From an uncultured Actinomycetes bacterium (GTDB taxonomy: Bacteria > Actinomycetota > Actinomycetes > Nanopelagicales > Nanopelagicaceae): 57,361 nucleotides of DNA. The position numbers and the translations under genes are program-made. The notes beneath the pieces are model-generated. The model did no database searches. It worked only from the letters and a program-made list of their open reading frames with translations, and was not told the DNA's origin. This document shows, one piece after another, positions 39,237 to 48,644 of the stretch; the first letter of the stretch is position 1; every line of letters starts with the position of its first letter. The stretch covers positions 1-57,361 of the forward strand of contig CAIRHO010000015.1 in the NCBI GenBank assembly GCA_903878415.1, written 5' to 3'.

Positions 39237-41309
39237 TTAACTATTCTTCACGCTCTTGAGAGTTCGATGTGCGGCATCAACAATTGCGGCTGGAGTAAAG
39301 CCAAATTCCTTAAATAGCGTTCCCGCGGAAGCTGATGCGCCAAAGTGTTCTAGCGAAACGCTTTCGCCACAGTCTCCAATGAGTTCGCGCCAACCGAGGG
39401 AAATACCGGCTTCAATACTTACTCGAGCTCGAATTTTCGGCGGCAATACTGAATCACGATAACTCCTAGGCTGTTCGGCAAACCATTCCAGCGAAGGCGC
39501 GCTAACCACACGGGTAGCAATTCCTTGTTGCAGCAACATTTTCTGACCTTCAATCGCTAGCGCTACTTCCGAACCAGTTGCAATCAAAATCAATTCCGGA
39601 GTATTTTCGGAATCACTCAAGATGTAAGCACCTTTACCCACTTCGGAAGCTGGGGTCATTTTTGTGCGATCGAAGACTGGAAGATTCTGACGTGATAATA
39701 AAATTCCAGTTGGCTTTTTTCGTTCGAGAATTTCCTTCCAAGCATGAACCACTTCATTGGCATCTGCTGGCCGCACCACAGTAAAACCGGGGATAGCACG
39801 TAACGCTGCTATATGTTCGACCGGTTGGTGAGTTGGTCCATCTTCGCCTAAACCAATTGAGTCATGGCTCCAAACATATGTGACCGGCAATTTCATGAGC
39901 GCTGAAAGTCGCACTGCACCGCGCATGTAATCACTAAATACTAGAAAGGTGCCGCCAAAAGTTTTCGTTAAACCATGTAGCGCAATTCCATTCATGATTG
40001 AACCCATTGCGTGTTCTCGGATTCCATAATGAATAATTCGCCCATAAGGATTTGCGTTCTGCAGTCTGCTAGCCAATGGCAAGAAGGAACCGCCGCCTTC
40101 AATTGTGGTGTTATTGCTCTCCGCAAGGTCAGCAGAACCGCCCCAAAATTCTGGAAACGTTTTAGCTAAAGCTTGGATTGTGTCACCTGAGGCTTTTCGA
40201 GTTGCAATTTCTTTCTCATTAGAAAAGGTAGGTAGCGCATTTTGCCATTCGCTTGGCAATTCTTTTAATTGCAATCGTTTTAGAAGTTCTGCGCGATCCG
40301 GATTGCTCTTCCGCCAAAGGTCAAATTCATTTTGCCATGCAGCTTTTAAAGTAGCGCCGCGGCTCTTAACTTTTCGCACATGCACTTCTACTTCTGTTGG
40401 AAAGTAAAAATCAATTTCAGGATTTAAACCAAGAATTCTTTTCGTTTCCACAATTTCTGCTGCCCCGAGTGCAGAGCCGTGGGATTTCGCAGTATTTTTT
40501 AATATAGGCGCGGGCCATGCAATCACAGTTTTCAAACGGATAAGTGTAGGTTTATTAATTTCCAATAACGAAGCCTCCATAGCATTCTCTAGCGCTTCGC
40601 GATCAACATCACCATCGCTCTTTGCTGCAACTTCAATTACATTCCAGCCGTATGCCCGATAGCGCATTGAAACATCTTCGTTAAATGCTAAGTGAGTATC
40701 TCCTTCAATAGATATTCGATTATCGTCATAAATAACTTTCAAATTCCCGAGTTGCTGCACGCCTGCAAGCGATGACGCTTCTGCGCTTACCCCTTCTTCA
40801 AGATCTCCATCGGAACAGATCACCCAAATATTGTGGTCGAATGGACTAACTCCCTTGTTTTCTGGATCAAATAAACCGCGTTCGTATCGCGCGGCCATTG
40901 CCATTCCGACACCGTTGGCAACGCCTTGTCCAAGCGGACCTGTTGTAGTTTCCACGCCTGCGGTATGGCCGTATTCCGGATGACCAGGAGTTAAAGAACC
41001 CCAGGTGCGAAAACTTTTCAGATCATCTAACTCAACACCATAGCCGCTAAAAAATAATTGGATGTAAAGAGTTAGCGATGAGTGGCCACAAGAAAGAATG
41101 AATCGATCGCGACCTAACCAATTAGGATCAGTCGGATCGTGTTTTAGAAATCTTTGAAAAAGCGTATAGGCAACCGGAGCTAGAGTCATAGCCGTTCCAG
41201 GATGGCCATTTCCAACCTTTTGTACTGCATCCATTGCAAGTGCACGCGCAATTTTTACCGCCTGGTCGTCTATTTCCAGCCAAGTTGAATTCTTTGCTTG
41301 CGGTGTCAT
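39237..41309 (-). CDS. tkt: Transketolase
   Basis: Thiamine-diphosphate enzyme moving two-carbon units between sugar phosphates. The 690 residues show GNGHPGTAMTLAP (about 33-45), the thiamine/metal motif CSDGDLEEGVSAEASSLAG (about 165-183) with N in YDDNRISIEGDT, the pyrimidine-domain segment FGGTFLVFSDYMRGAVRLSAL and the substrate residues DSIGLGEDGPTHQPVEHIA. The ATG overlaps the ctaA stop by 4 bases (ATGA). Confidence 0.97.
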   Translation of the reverse strand: MTPQAKNSTWLEIDDQAVKIARALAMDAVQKVGNGHPGTAMTLAPVAYTLFQRFLKHDPTDPNWLGRDRFILSCGHSSLTLYIQLFFSGYGVELDDLKSFRTWGSLTPGHPEYGHTAGVETTTGPLGQGVANGVGMAMAARYERGLFDPENKGVSPFDHNIWVICSDGDLEEGVSAEASSLAGVQQLGNLKVIYDDNRISIEGDTHLAFNEDVSMRYRAYGWNVIEVAAKSDGDVDREALENAMEASLLEINKPTLIRLKTVIAWPAPILKNTAKSHGSALGAAEIVETKRILGLNPEIDFYFPTEVEVHVRKVKSRGATLKAAWQNEFDLWRKSNPDRAELLKRLQLKELPSEWQNALPTFSNEKEIATRKASGDTIQALAKTFPEFWGGSADLAESNNTTIEGGGSFLPLASRLQNANPYGRIIHYGIREHAMGSIMNGIALHGLTKTFGGTFLVFSDYMRGAVRLSALMKLPVTYVWSHDSIGLGEDGPTHQPVEHIAALRAIPGFTVVRPADANEVVHAWKEILERKKPTGILLSRQNLPVFDRTKMTPASEVGKGAYILSDSENTPELILIATGSEVALAIEGQKMLLQQGIATRVVSAPSLEWFAEQPRSYRDSVLPPKIRARVSIEAGISLGWRELIGDCGESVSLEHFGASASAGTLFKEFGFTPAAIVDAAHRTLKSVKNS

Positions 41310-42178
41310 TTCCTAAAAACCTTTCCAGTAATTGCCAGGTTCCAAGATGAAATCCAAACCAATGTTGCCCCTAAGAGATGGAAACCAACTAAGAGAATTG
41401 GTACACCATTAAAATATTGCACATACCCGATTACTCCTTGTGAAAGCGAAACTAGTAATAGCAAGGAAACCTTTCTTCCGAATTTTCGTTGTATTTCAGA
41501 TGGCTCAATCATGCGCACCGCAAATAGAAGTGCAATTGTGAGTAGTACGAATATGATGACAACATCTGCATGAATTTGCGCAATCAAGCGCTCATCAAAA
41601 TTGAATCTTTTTGCTTGGGCATCGCCGGCATGTGGACCATTTCCAGTAACCACAGTCCCAAGAATTATCACCAGAACACTTATTAACACAACAACCCGTG
41701 CAACTTTTTGAGTCAAGGGTTTTAATGGAACCCTCAAATCTTTTCCAAAGGCACGTTGTCGAAGTGAGAGCGCTCCTGCAATCAAAATTATTGAAAGCAG
41801 AAAATGACCCGCAACTGGGATTGGATTTAAATTAGTCAAAACAGTAATGCCGCCAAGAATTCCTTGGCCAAAGATTCCAGCAAATTGTCCGAACGCCAGC
41901 CACCGCAATTCACGTGCTCGATTTTTTAGAACAATAACAATTACGGCGAGCGCTGCGAATACGAGCGCAAAAGTTAATAGGCGATTCCCAAATTCAATCC
42001 ATGAATGGAGCGTGCCTTCAATTTGACCTGGCACCGGAGTGATCGAACCCGGCGTACATTCTGGCCATGTTGGGCAGCCAAGCCCGGATCCAGTTAGACG
42101 AACCGCGCCGCCAGTTACGACTATCGCTACTTGCAAGAAAACCAGAAGGTTTAAGAAGAAGCGTTGAATTTTGGACAT
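41306..42178 (-). CDS. ctaA: Heme A synthase (CtaA/COX15 family)
   Basis: Oxidises the heme O methyl group to make heme A for aa3-type cytochrome oxidase. 290 residues with eight hydrophobic segments and four conserved histidines in HSWIEFGNRL, PVAGHFLLS, AQIHADVVI and GFHLLGATLVW, in two repeated halves. An external loop keeps a cysteine pair (LGCPTWPECTPG). Starts the ctaA-tkt-tal-pgi operon; in many actinobacteria ctaB sits beside tkt, but here it is absent. TAAGGT lies 6 bases before the ATG. Confidence 0.95.
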   Translation of the reverse strand: MSKIQRFFLNLLVFLQVAIVVTGGAVRLTGSGLGCPTWPECTPGSITPVPGQIEGTLHSWIEFGNRLLTFALVFAALAVIVIVLKNRARELRWLAFGQFAGIFGQGILGGITVLTNLNPIPVAGHFLLSIILIAGALSLRQRAFGKDLRVPLKPLTQKVARVVVLISVLVIILGTVVTGNGPHAGDAQAKRFNFDERLIAQIHADVVIIFVLLTIALLFAVRMIEPSEIQRKFGRKVSLLLLVSLSQGVIGYVQYFNGVPILLVGFHLLGATLVWISSWNLAITGKVFRK

Positions 42179-42184
42179 GCCCCA

Positions 42185-42190
42185 ACCTTA
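42185..42190 (-). promoter_or_regulatory. Candidate -10 box TAAGGT, N6 before the ctaA ATG
   Basis: On the minus strand: TAAGGT, TGGGGC, ATG. AAGG could instead act as a Shine-Dalgarno site, so the leaderless reading is less certain here. Confidence 0.4.
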
Positions 42191-42246
42191 TTGCCGACAC
42201 GAGCTAGAAGAGCTGAGGCTGGATTGGCGGTTTAATGCGAATTACG

Positions 42247-42260
42247 CAACACTACTGTTG
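42247..42260 (+). promoter_or_regulatory. SufR operator CAAC-N6-GTTG at the sufR start
   Basis: CAAC at 42247-42250, six bases (actact), GTTG at 42257-42260; a perfect match to the inverted repeat I know for SufR proteins. The last G is the first base of the sufR GTG. A degenerate -10 box AACACT (42248-42253, six bases before the GTG) with TTGGCG 18 bases ahead (42224-42229) would lie under the operator. This predicts that SufR represses its own operon by blocking RNA polymerase. Confidence 0.7.
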
Positions 42261-42967
42261 TGAAAAAGACTAGCCCTCAAATGCCGCCAAGTGAAGATAA
42301 AAGAACCCGTGATCGCCTGGTGCGAGCAATTTTAGAGGCAGGTCCTTCGACTGCGGTTGTGCTTGCCGAAAGATTGAAAATTACCCCTGCCGGAGTGCGT
42401 CGACACCTTGATGCATTGGTCAAGGATGGAGTACTTGAAGCCCGCGAACCGCATCAAAGAAGTTTAAATAATAGGGGAAGAGGTCGTCCTTCTAAGGTTT
42501 TTGTGATGACAGAAATTGGAAGCGAGAAGTTCGAACATTCTTATGATGATCTAGCAGTTCTCGCTTTGAAATATATGAATTCACAATCAGGCTCAGCAAT
42601 GGTCTCTGGTTTTGCTAACGCCCGTGCCGAAGAGATGGAACGTAAAGCCAAACCTTTTATTGCTAAAGCTAAGAACGATCAAGAAAAATTCGAAGCCCTA
42701 GCCGAATTCTTGACCAGCGAAGGTTTTGCCGCGAACGTTCATGATCAAGGTTTAGGACAAGAGTTATGCCAACATCATTGCCCGATAGCACATGTCGCTG
42801 CGCAATTTCCAGAACTTTGTGAAGCAGAAACAGCGGCTTTTTCAAGATTAACCGGCACCCATGTTCAAAGATTGGCAACCATTGCACACGGAGATGGTGT
42901 TTGCACCACATTCATACCAAATGTAACGAAAAAAACAACAACGGAGAAAGTTGGAAAACGCGCATGA
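42260..42967 (+). CDS. sufR: Fe-S cluster-sensing repressor SufR
   Basis: Winged helix-turn-helix regulator of the Suf operon, 235 residues. HTH at about 25-65 ([21 protein letters not shown]) followed by the wing [11 protein letters not shown]-terminal cluster-binding domain with C170, C174, C187 and C215 (C-x3-C-x12-C-x27-C). With its cluster bound SufR represses suf; loss of the cluster releases it. GTG start at 42260 with no ribosome binding site; an ATG at 42281 is the other possible start and would still keep the HTH. It overlaps sufB by 4 bases. Confidence 0.93.
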   Translation: MKKTSPQMPPSEDKRTRDRLVRAILEAGPSTAVVLAERLKITPAGVRRHLDALVKDGVLEAREPHQRSLNNRGRGRPSKVFVMTEIGSEKFEHSYDDLAVLALKYMNSQSGSAMVSGFANARAEEMERKAKPFIAKAKNDQEKFEALAEFLTSEGFAANVHDQGLGQELCQHHCPIAHVAAQFPELCEAETAAFSRLTGTHVQRLATIAHGDGVCTTFIPNVTKKTTTEKVGKRA

Positions 42968-44376
42968 CACAAATAGCACATCCAGAACTTGAAGGTTTAG
43001 GTAAGTATGAGTTTGGTTGGTCAGACAAGAATGACGTTGGTGCAAATAGTCGTCGTGGTTTAAATGAAGAGGTAGTGCGCAACATCTCCGCAAAGAAGAA
43101 TGAACCGCAATGGATGCTAGATCTGCGGCTTAAAGGTTTGGCTTTATTTGATAAGAAACCGATGCCTAATTGGGGCTCAGATCTCTCTGGAATTCATTTC
43201 GACACCATTAAATATTTTGTTCGCTCAACTGAGAAACAAGCAACAACTTGGGAAGAATTACCCGATGACATTAAAAATACTTATGATCGACTAGGAATTC
43301 CGGAAGCCGAAAAAATGCGCTTGGTATCAGGCGTTGCGGCTCAGTACGAGTCTGAAGTTGTCTACCATTCGATCCGCGAAGATTTAGAAAAATTAGGCGT
43401 ACTTTTTCTTGATACTGATACTGCTCTTCGAGAGCATGAAGATATTTTCAAAGAATTCTTCGGTTCGGTAATTCCAGTTGGTGATAATAAATTCGCAGCG
43501 CTCAATACTTCGGTTTGGTCAGGTGGATCCTTTATTTATATTCCTAAAGGTGTTCATGTAGATATTCCTTTGCAAGCCTATTTCCGTATTAACACCGAAA
43601 ATATGGGCCAATTCGAACGTACCTTAATTATTGCCGACGAAGATTCATACGTTCATTATGTAGAGGGTTGCACTGCACCAATTTACTCTTCTGATTCATT
43701 GCACTCCGCTGTTGTAGAAATTATTGTAAGAAAGAACGCGCGCGTTCGTTACACCACAATTCAAAACTGGTCCAATAACGTTTACAACCTTGTAACCAAA
43801 CGCGCTGTTTGCGCTGAAGGTGCAACCATGGAGTGGATCGATGGAAATATCGGTTCAAAGGTCACAATGAAATATCCTGCCGTATTTTTAATGGGTCCTC
43901 ATTCAAAGGGCGAAACACTCTCAGTTGCTTTTGCTGGTGAAGGTCAACATCAAGATGCTGGAGCAAAGATGGTGCATGCAGCGCCATATACATCTTCAAC
44001 TATTATTTCTAAATCTGTAGCACGTGGCGGAGGTCGCACTTCGTATCGCGGGTTAGTTAAGGTAGAAGAAGGCGCACATCATTCCAAGAGCACAGTTAAA
44101 TGTGACGCTCTATTAGTTGACACTATTTCACGATCTGATACTTATCCTTACGTAGATGTTCGAGAAGACGATGTTTCTATGGGACACGAAGCTACCGTTT
44201 CGAAAATCAGCGATGATCAGCTCTTCTATCTTATGTCCCGAGGGCTATCTGAAGATGAGGCTATGGCGATGATTGTTCGCGGATTTATTGAACCGATCGC
44301 ACGGGAATTGCCAATGGAATACGCGCTTGAACTTAATCGCTTAATTCAATTACAAATGGAAGGCGCTGTTGGATAG
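42964..44376 (+). CDS. sufB: Fe-S cluster assembly scaffold SufB
   Basis: Scaffold subunit of the SufBCD complex on which Fe-S clusters are built. 470 residues from ATG 42964: [19 protein letters not shown]. The frame is open further upstream to 42901, but that extension lies inside sufR and is unlike SufB; the ATGA overlap and GGAAAA before it support 42964. Conserved beta-helix core with [21 protein letters not shown]-type segment and the C-terminal [18 protein letters not shown] shared with SufD. Confidence 0.96.
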   Translation: MTQIAHPELEGLGKYEFGWSDKNDVGANSRRGLNEEVVRNISAKKNEPQWMLDLRLKGLALFDKKPMPNWGSDLSGIHFDTIKYFVRSTEKQATTWEELPDDIKNTYDRLGIPEAEKMRLVSGVAAQYESEVVYHSIREDLEKLGVLFLDTDTALREHEDIFKEFFGSVIPVGDNKFAALNTSVWSGGSFIYIPKGVHVDIPLQAYFRINTENMGQFERTLIIADEDSYVHYVEGCTAPIYSSDSLHSAVVEIIVRKNARVRYTTIQNWSNNVYNLVTKRAVCAEGATMEWIDGNIGSKVTMKYPAVFLMGPHSKGETLSVAFAGEGQHQDAGAKMVHAAPYTSSTIISKSVARGGGRTSYRGLVKVEEGAHHSKSTVKCDALLVDTISRSDTYPYVDVREDDVSMGHEATVSKISDDQLFYLMSRGLSEDEAMAMIVRGFIEPIARELPMEYALELNRLIQLQMEGAVG

Positions 44377-45473
44377 TGACAACGTTAACTACAAATCTTT
44401 TAAACCATGCCAAAACGCCTACTGGCAGGGAAGAGGCTTGGCGTTTCACGCCTTTGAAGAGAATTGCCGGTTTTCATGATCGAGCTATCGAAATAACTGA
44501 TCAAGTTTCGCTATTTCTCAAGAGTCCTAACCAACACGGCTATACATTGCAATTACAACCGGCGGATTCAGTACCTCCTTCTTCAGCTACCGACGATGTA
44601 ATTGTCGAAAGAATTCGGGAATCCGTTTCGCAAGTAACCCTCTTAGAAATCAATCGTGATGCTGAGATCTCAGAGCCAATTACGTTAAATCGTAAAAATA
44701 GTTCTAATCGTGAACTCTCACGTACCGTTATTCGTGCGGGTTCAAATAGCAAAGCAACGGTGATTATTGAAAATACGGGGGAGTCACTAATCGGTGAAGA
44801 GATCGAAATCATCCTAGATTCTGGAGCTACTTTAAATTTTATAACGCTTCAAGAATGGGAAAACTCAACTGTACATTTAGCTCGGCATCATGCAGTTATT
44901 GGTAAAGATGCTACTTTCAATTCAGTTACAGTTTCATTGGGTGGTTCAGTAGTTCGAATTTTGCCTACTGTTGAATACACAGGCCCCGGCGCAAGCGCAG
45001 AATTATTCGGTGTTTATTTTGCAACTGACGGCCAACATTTAGAACACCGTATTCATGTTGAACATGGCGTTCCTCAAGCAAAATCGAGAGTTAATTACAA
45101 AGGTGCTCTCGCTGGCAAAGACGCTCGCACTGTTTGGATCGGCGATGTTTTTATTCGCGCTGTTGCAGAAGGTACCGATACATACGAATTGAATCGAAAC
45201 TTATTACTCACCGATGGGGCTAGAGCTGATTCTGTGCCAAATCTGGAGATTGAAACGGGCGAAATTGTTGGTGCGGGTCATGCAAGTACAACTGGTCGAT
45301 TTGATGATGAACAATTGTTTTACTTAATGTCGCGCGGAATTCCCTCCGATGAAGCCCGCCGACTTGTGATTCGAGGGTTTTTTGCAGAAATAATTGCAAA
45401 GATTAGTGACGAAGTTATCCAAGAACGATTAATGGCTCGAATCGACACTGATTTATCAAAGGTTGGTGCGTGA
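44376..45473 (+). CDS. sufD: Fe-S cluster assembly protein SufD
   Basis: Partner of SufB in the SufBC2D scaffold, required for iron entry. 365 residues, N-terminus with GREEAWRFTPLKRI (about 17-30) typical of SufD, a beta-helix core and the C-terminal [26 protein letters not shown] (only the first part is also in SufB). GTG start shares its first base with the sufB stop. Confidence 0.94.
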   Translation: MTTLTTNLLNHAKTPTGREEAWRFTPLKRIAGFHDRAIEITDQVSLFLKSPNQHGYTLQLQPADSVPPSSATDDVIVERIRESVSQVTLLEINRDAEISEPITLNRKNSSNRELSRTVIRAGSNSKATVIIENTGESLIGEEIEIILDSGATLNFITLQEWENSTVHLARHHAVIGKDATFNSVTVSLGGSVVRILPTVEYTGPGASAELFGVYFATDGQHLEHRIHVEHGVPQAKSRVNYKGALAGKDARTVWIGDVFIRAVAEGTDTYELNRNLLLTDGARADSVPNLEIETGEIVGAGHASTTGRFDDEQLFYLMSRGIPSDEARRLVIRGFFAEIIAKISDEVIQERLMARIDTDLSKVGA

Positions 45474-45781
45474 TGGCTTCGATTTCACTAGCCATAAGCG
45501 AATTGACTCCTGGGAAACCTCATAAAATTGAAATAGCAGGTAAAGATGTTTGTGTTGCACGAATCGGAGACGAAGTTTTTGCAATCGGAGATGTTTGTAC
45601 CCATTCAGAAGCTTCGCTTTCTGAAGGTGACATTTCGGATTATAAAATCGAATGTTGGTTACATGGCGCAGAATTTGATCTCAGAGATGGTAAATCGTTA
45701 ACCCCACCAGCTACTGAAGATGCCGAAGTTTTTGTAGTAACACGTGATGGAGATACCGTCACGATCAGCCTCAACTCATAA
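45470..45781 (+). CDS. Rieske-type [2Fe-2S] ferredoxin in the suf operon
   Basis: Small electron carrier of 103 residues, one Rieske domain. Ligands are C43 and H45 (CTHSEASLSEG) and C62 and H65 (CWLHGAEFD), counted from the GTG at 45470. The ATG at 45473 is as likely a start. It resembles the ferredoxin component of aromatic dioxygenases, but there is no dioxygenase here. A gene of this kind between sufD and sufC is also known to me from Streptomyces, which suggests a role with the Suf machine, perhaps electron delivery; that role is inference. Confidence 0.9.
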   Translation: MMASISLAISELTPGKPHKIEIAGKDVCVARIGDEVFAIGDVCTHSEASLSEGDISDYKIECWLHGAEFDLRDGKSLTPPATEDAEVFVVTRDGDTVTISLNS

Positions 45782-45789
45782 GGAATAAA

Positions 45790-46542
45790 ATGTCGTCATT
45801 AGTTATAAAGAATTTGCGCGTCGGTGTTGAGACAGATACTGGCTTAACTGAAATTTTAAAGGGAGTGGACCTAACTGTTAACTCCGGTGAAACGCACGCG
45901 ATTATGGGTCCGAATGGATCTGGAAAATCAACACTTGCATATTCAATTGCCGGTCATCCCAAATACACCATTATCGGTGGCACTGTAACTTTAGATGGCG
46001 TAGATGTTTTAGAGATGTCAGTTGATGAACGTGCTAAAGCTGGTTTATTTTTAGCGATGCAATATCCGGTAGAGGTTCCAGGAGTTTCGGTTTCAAATTT
46101 CCTACGCACTGCGGCGACCGCACTTCGTGGCGAAGCACCAAAGATCCGTACCTGGGTTGGTGAAGTTAAAGCAGCAATGACCAAATTGAATATGGATCCA
46201 GCATTTTCGGAGCGGAGCGTTAACGAAGGATTCTCTGGCGGCGAAAAGAAGCGTCATGAGATATTGCAACTGGAATTATTGAAACCAAAAATTGCGATTC
46301 TTGACGAAACCGATTCTGGCTTGGATGTTGACGCTCTTCGAATCGTATCTGAAGGTGTTAATAGAGTTAAGGCAGAGTCAAATATTGGCGTGCTTCTTAT
46401 TACCCACTACACCCGGATTCTTCGCTACATAAAGCCAGATTTCGTACATGTATTCGCAAACGGGCATATTGTGGAAGAAGGCGGAGCTGAATTAGCCGAC
46501 AAGTTGGAAGAGAACGGTTACGCTGAATACATTAAAAGTTAA
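45790..46542 (+). CDS. sufC: Fe-S assembly ATPase SufC
   Basis: ABC-type ATPase that drives shape change in the SufBC2D scaffold; soluble, not a transporter. 250 residues: Walker A GPNGSGKSTLA (about 38-48), signature FSGGEKKRHEI, Walker B AILDETDSGLD, switch histidine in LITHYTRIL. AAGGAA lies before the ATG. The sequence is normal for the family. Confidence 0.96.
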   Translation: MSSLVIKNLRVGVETDTGLTEILKGVDLTVNSGETHAIMGPNGSGKSTLAYSIAGHPKYTIIGGTVTLDGVDVLEMSVDERAKAGLFLAMQYPVEVPGVSVSNFLRTAATALRGEAPKIRTWVGEVKAAMTKLNMDPAFSERSVNEGFSGGEKKRHEILQLELLKPKIAILDETDSGLDVDALRIVSEGVNRVKAESNIGVLLITHYTRILRYIKPDFVHVFANGHIVEEGGAELADKLEENGYAEYIKS

Positions 46543-46568
46543 GTTTAGTAATTTCAGATAGAGGGAAT

Positions 46569-47843
46569 ATGTCGGGATTGTTAGATGTAACGACGATTAA
46601 ACGGGATTTTCCGATCTTTAATCGAACAATTCGCGACGGACAACGCTTAATTTATTTGGATAGCGGTGCAACTTCTCACAAGCCAAAAATTGTTCTTGAT
46701 GCTGAACGAGATTTTTATGAAAATCATAATTCTGCAGTTCATCGTGGTGCTCATCAGTTAGCTGAGGAGGCAACGGAACTCTTTGAAGAGGCCCGACTAG
46801 AAGTGGCTCGTTTTTTAAATAGCGATGGTTCTGAAATAGTCTTCACTAAAAACGCTACTGAATCTTTAAATTTACTCGCTTATTCTTTTAGTAACTCCAG
46901 CAAAAATTCTAGATTTCATTTAAATCCTGGGGACCGAATTGTTGTGACGGAGATGGAGCATCATGCAAATTTGATTCCGTGGCAACAATTAGCTGCCCGA
47001 ACTGGCGCCGAACTTACATGGTTACCAGTAACTACTGATGGCCGGTTAGATTTAAGTAGTATCGATTCCATTATTAACGCTAAAACTAAGATTGTTGCAA
47101 TAACTCACCAATCAAATGTTCTTGGAACAATTAATCCAATCAAAGAGATTGTGGCGGCTGCAAGAAACGTAGGTGCGCTATTCATTTTGGACGCCTGCCA
47201 ATCGGTGCCACATTTCAAGGTTGATGTAAAGGATTTGGATATCGACTTCCTAGCGTTTTCTGGTCATAAAGCGGTTGGACCTACTGGCGTAGGAACACTT
47301 TGGGGGCGAGCCGAATTATTAAACGAAATGGAACCATTTTTGACTGGTGGCTCAATGATTGAATCTGTGACGATGTCTTCAGCCACTTTTGCTGAGGCGC
47401 CACAACGATTTGAAGCTGGCGTTCCGAATATGGCGCAAGCTGTAGGACTCGGCGCTGCAATTCGATATTTAAATGGCATCGGAATGGAAAATATCCATAA
47501 TCATGAAGTTGCGTTAACAAAATATGCGCTTGATAAATTACAAAGCATTCCGGGTTTGAAGATAATCGGACCAACTGAAATGAAAAATCGTGGAGCAGTT
47601 TTCTCTTTTACCATGGAAAATATTCATCCCCATGATTTAGGGCAAGCCCTTGATCAGAATGGGATAGCTGTTCGTACCGGTCATCATTGCGCGTGGCCGC
47701 TAATGCGCGTACTGAATGTTCCAGCAACAACCCGGGCATCCTTATATTTTTACAACGATTACAGCGATATAGATGCCTTAATTTCCGGAATATATGAGGC
47801 GAAAGAATTCTTCACTGCTCCAAGAACCAAGGAGCGAAAATAA
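46569..47843 (+). CDS. sufS: Cysteine desulfurase SufS
   Basis: Pyridoxal-phosphate enzyme that takes sulfur from cysteine as a persulfide for cluster assembly. 424 residues. PLP lysine K234 in FSGHKAVGPTGVG, persulfide cysteine C374 in RTGHHCAWPL on a short loop, which marks the group II (SufS) type. AGAGGG precedes the ATG. The stop codon overlaps the sufU ATG by one base, matching their partnership. Confidence 0.96.
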   Translation: MSGLLDVTTIKRDFPIFNRTIRDGQRLIYLDSGATSHKPKIVLDAERDFYENHNSAVHRGAHQLAEEATELFEEARLEVARFLNSDGSEIVFTKNATESLNLLAYSFSNSSKNSRFHLNPGDRIVVTEMEHHANLIPWQQLAARTGAELTWLPVTTDGRLDLSSIDSIINAKTKIVAITHQSNVLGTINPIKEIVAAARNVGALFILDACQSVPHFKVDVKDLDIDFLAFSGHKAVGPTGVGTLWGRAELLNEMEPFLTGGSMIESVTMSSATFAEAPQRFEAGVPNMAQAVGLGAAIRYLNGIGMENIHNHEVALTKYALDKLQSIPGLKIIGPTEMKNRGAVFSFTMENIHPHDLGQALDQNGIAVRTGHHCAWPLMRVLNVPATTRASLYFYNDYSDIDALISGIYEAKEFFTAPRTKERK

Positions 47844-48283
47844 TGAATCTAGATTCCCTCTATCAAGAAGTAATTTTAGATCACTATAAAAATCCTTTAA
47901 ATAAAAAGCTTATTCCGAACCCAATTGCTCAGGTGACACATCTAAATACCAGTTGTGGTGATGAGATTATTTTGAATTTACATTTGAATGGAGATTTAGT
48001 TGAACATATAACTTGGGAAGGTATCGGATGTTCAATCTCGCAAGCTAGTACCTCTGTTATGTCGGATTTACTCACCGGAAAACAAATAAATGAAGCTATG
48101 TCGATTTTAGAGAGCTTTGTAGAGGTTATTCAGAGTAAAGGAAAGCTAAATGGTGATGAGGAGATTATTGGAGATGGCGTTGCTTTTGCTGGAGTTTCCA
48201 AATTCCCAGCACGAGTGAAATGCGCTTTGATTGGCTGGATGGCCTTTAAGGATGCGTTGTCACAAGGATTAGCCAAGAAATAG
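47843..48283 (+). CDS. sufU: Zinc-dependent sulfurtransferase SufU
   Basis: Accepts the persulfide from SufS and passes it to SufB. 146 residues with the zinc ligands of SufU: C38, D40, C63 and C127 (TSCGDE, GIGCSIS, RVKCALIGW). It has the Gram-positive insertion relative to IscU. It lies one base into the sufS stop. SufU instead of SufE is typical for actinobacteria and Firmicutes. Confidence 0.95.
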   Translation: MNLDSLYQEVILDHYKNPLNKKLIPNPIAQVTHLNTSCGDEIILNLHLNGDLVEHITWEGIGCSISQASTSVMSDLLTGKQINEAMSILESFVEVIQSKGKLNGDEEIIGDGVAFAGVSKFPARVKCALIGWMAFKDALSQGLAKK

Positions 48284-48320
48284 TTTTGTAAAACTAAACA
48301 ATAGATCGATAGGGGAGATG

Positions 48321-48641
48321 ATGGTTGAGAAGCTAGCAACGCCAGATGATGTTACGGAGGCGATGAAAGATGTTATTGATCCAGAACTTGGAATCAATGT
48401 AATAGATTTGGGTCTCGTCTATGACATCTCGATAGATAATTCCAATGTTGTGGTTTTGGATATGACACTTACTTCTGCAGCTTGTCCGCTTCAAGATGTG
48501 ATTGAAGATCAAACTAGACAAGTTTTGCAAGACTTAGTGAACGATGTGAAGATTAATTGGGTCTGGATGCCACCCTGGGGTCCAAATAAGATCTCTGATG
48601 ATGGCCGTGAACAGCTACGTGCGATTGGGTTTACTGTATAG
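48321..48641 (+). CDS. sufT: SufT-like MIP18/DUF59 family protein
   Basis: Small protein of the MIP18 (DUF59) family, about 106 residues, which helps Fe-S protein maturation under high demand. DVIDPELGINVIDLGLVYDI (about 17-36) and TSAACPLQDVIEDQ (cysteine conserved in the family), with the C-terminal PPWGPNKIS. Two adjacent ATG codons (48318 and 48321); AGGGG lies 2 and 5 bases before them, so I chose the second. Last Suf gene of the operon; an ABC exporter gene follows after 3 bases. Confidence 0.92.
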   Translation: MVEKLATPDDVTEAMKDVIDPELGINVIDLGLVYDISIDNSNVVVLDMTLTSAACPLQDVIEDQTRQVLQDLVNDVKINWVWMPPWGPNKISDDGREQLRAIGFTV

Positions 48642-48644
48642 CCC

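Noticed and set aside
42901-42963. Longer sufB starting at 42901
   Set aside because: The extension lies inside sufR, has no SufB similarity and lacks a ribosome site; the ATGA overlap at 42964 fits the family N-terminus.
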